From assembly GCF_900113735.1 (NCBI RefSeq), contig NZ_FOQM01000001.1, positions 1 through 64,000 on the forward strand: a stretch of 64,000 bases of DNA, read 5' to 3'. The notes below the pieces were generated by a model that searched no databases, had not been told where the DNA came from, and saw only the letters and a program-made list of their open reading frames with translations. The translations under genes and the position numbers were made by a program. How positions within the stretch are numbered: the first letter of the stretch is position 1; every line of letters starts with the position of its first letter. Origin of the DNA: Bradyrhizobium sp. Gha (GTDB taxonomy: Bacteria; Pseudomonadota; Alphaproteobacteria; Rhizobiales; Xanthobacteraceae). This document shows positions 63,872 through 64,000 of this stretch, piece by piece.

Positions 63872-64000
63872 GTTGGTGCCTCGTCTGCCCCTTCCAGTGT
63901 TCCAGCCGACCGGGGCCGTAAAGCCTCTGATAGGAACGACTCTCCGCCACCGAAATTTTGAAAGTTGGTCTGTGGCGATACCGGCCTAAGGTCCCGCCAT

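Noticed and set aside
38102..64000. Search for the right attachment site (second copy of the dusA core) and for phage structural genes
   Set aside because: No copy of the dusA core and no capsid, tail or terminase genes were seen by eye, so a complete prophage or island boundary is not claimed.

Overview
The window reads as a high-GC alphaproteobacterial chromosome, most likely Bradyrhizobium or a close Nitrobacteraceae relative. The signs are TRAP solute-binding proteins with twin-arginine-type leaders, a long coiled-coil porin, an HWE-type histidine kinase, PleC/DivJ-style kinase signatures, TTAA-N7-TTAAC (CtrA-type) sites, and many short DUF-like proteins of the kind that fill Bradyrhizobium accessory DNA. 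No rRNA, tRNA or CRISPR array was seen.

Left part (1 to about 37.9 kb): mostly conserved chromosomal genes. In order: the tail of an IS630-type transposase; a terB / small membrane protein / terC operon on the minus strand; an NTF2-like protein; a PaiB-like flavoprotein; nhaA; a small gene behind a LexA-type box; a bicupin protein; a YkgJ-type cysteine-cluster protein; a porin; the rpiA-DUF2059-gor operon; gph; a lipoprotein behind a CtrA-type box; moaA; TRAP permeases dctQ-dctM; an M20 carboxypeptidase; a two-component system whose kinase is frameshifted; a TauE/SafE permease; a frameshifted secreted protein; an alpha/beta hydrolase; a truncated flavin monooxygenase; lemA plus an M48 protease; two tandem-related TRAP binding proteins; mrp; a VOC protein; a 3-hydroxyisobutyrate-dehydrogenase-like enzyme; nhaD; a PleC/DivJ-like kinase behind a second CtrA-type box; a DUF1289 protein; an aspartic protease; and dusA.

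Boundary (about 37.9 to 39.2 kb): a tyrosine integrase sits directly upstream of dusA. The first 17 codons of dusA are AT-rich and unlike the rest of the gene, as expected when an element integrates into the 5' end of dusA and supplies a new start. The right attachment site was not found, so the element either runs past the window or has lost its far end.

Right part (39.2 to 64 kb): accessory DNA. It holds gene fragments (ABC permease, IS110-like transposase, SRAP domain, Ku N-terminus), several frameshifted small genes, a recent gene duplication (55.8 and 61.5 kb), and many 30 to 160 residue proteins. Better defined functions are a CopG-type protein with a PHB-depolymerase-type esterase, a four-PAS HWE kinase with an overlapping response regulator, two more single-domain response regulators, a DUF1236 protein, a PRC-barrel protein, an isoaspartyl methyltransferase, CsbD, a cold-shock protein, and a Zn-metallopeptidase pair next to a transglutaminase-fold protein. 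Much of this set (CsbD, PRC-barrel, Csp, HWE kinase, repair remnants) has a stress-response flavour, which is inference from family membership.

I found no obvious new defence or multi-gene machine. The strongest unexplained signals are the two exact CtrA-type sites, the LexA-type box before an unknown gene, the dusA integration junction, the decayed gene cluster at 46.8 to 47.9 kb, and several small membrane or charged proteins below usual annotation cut-offs.
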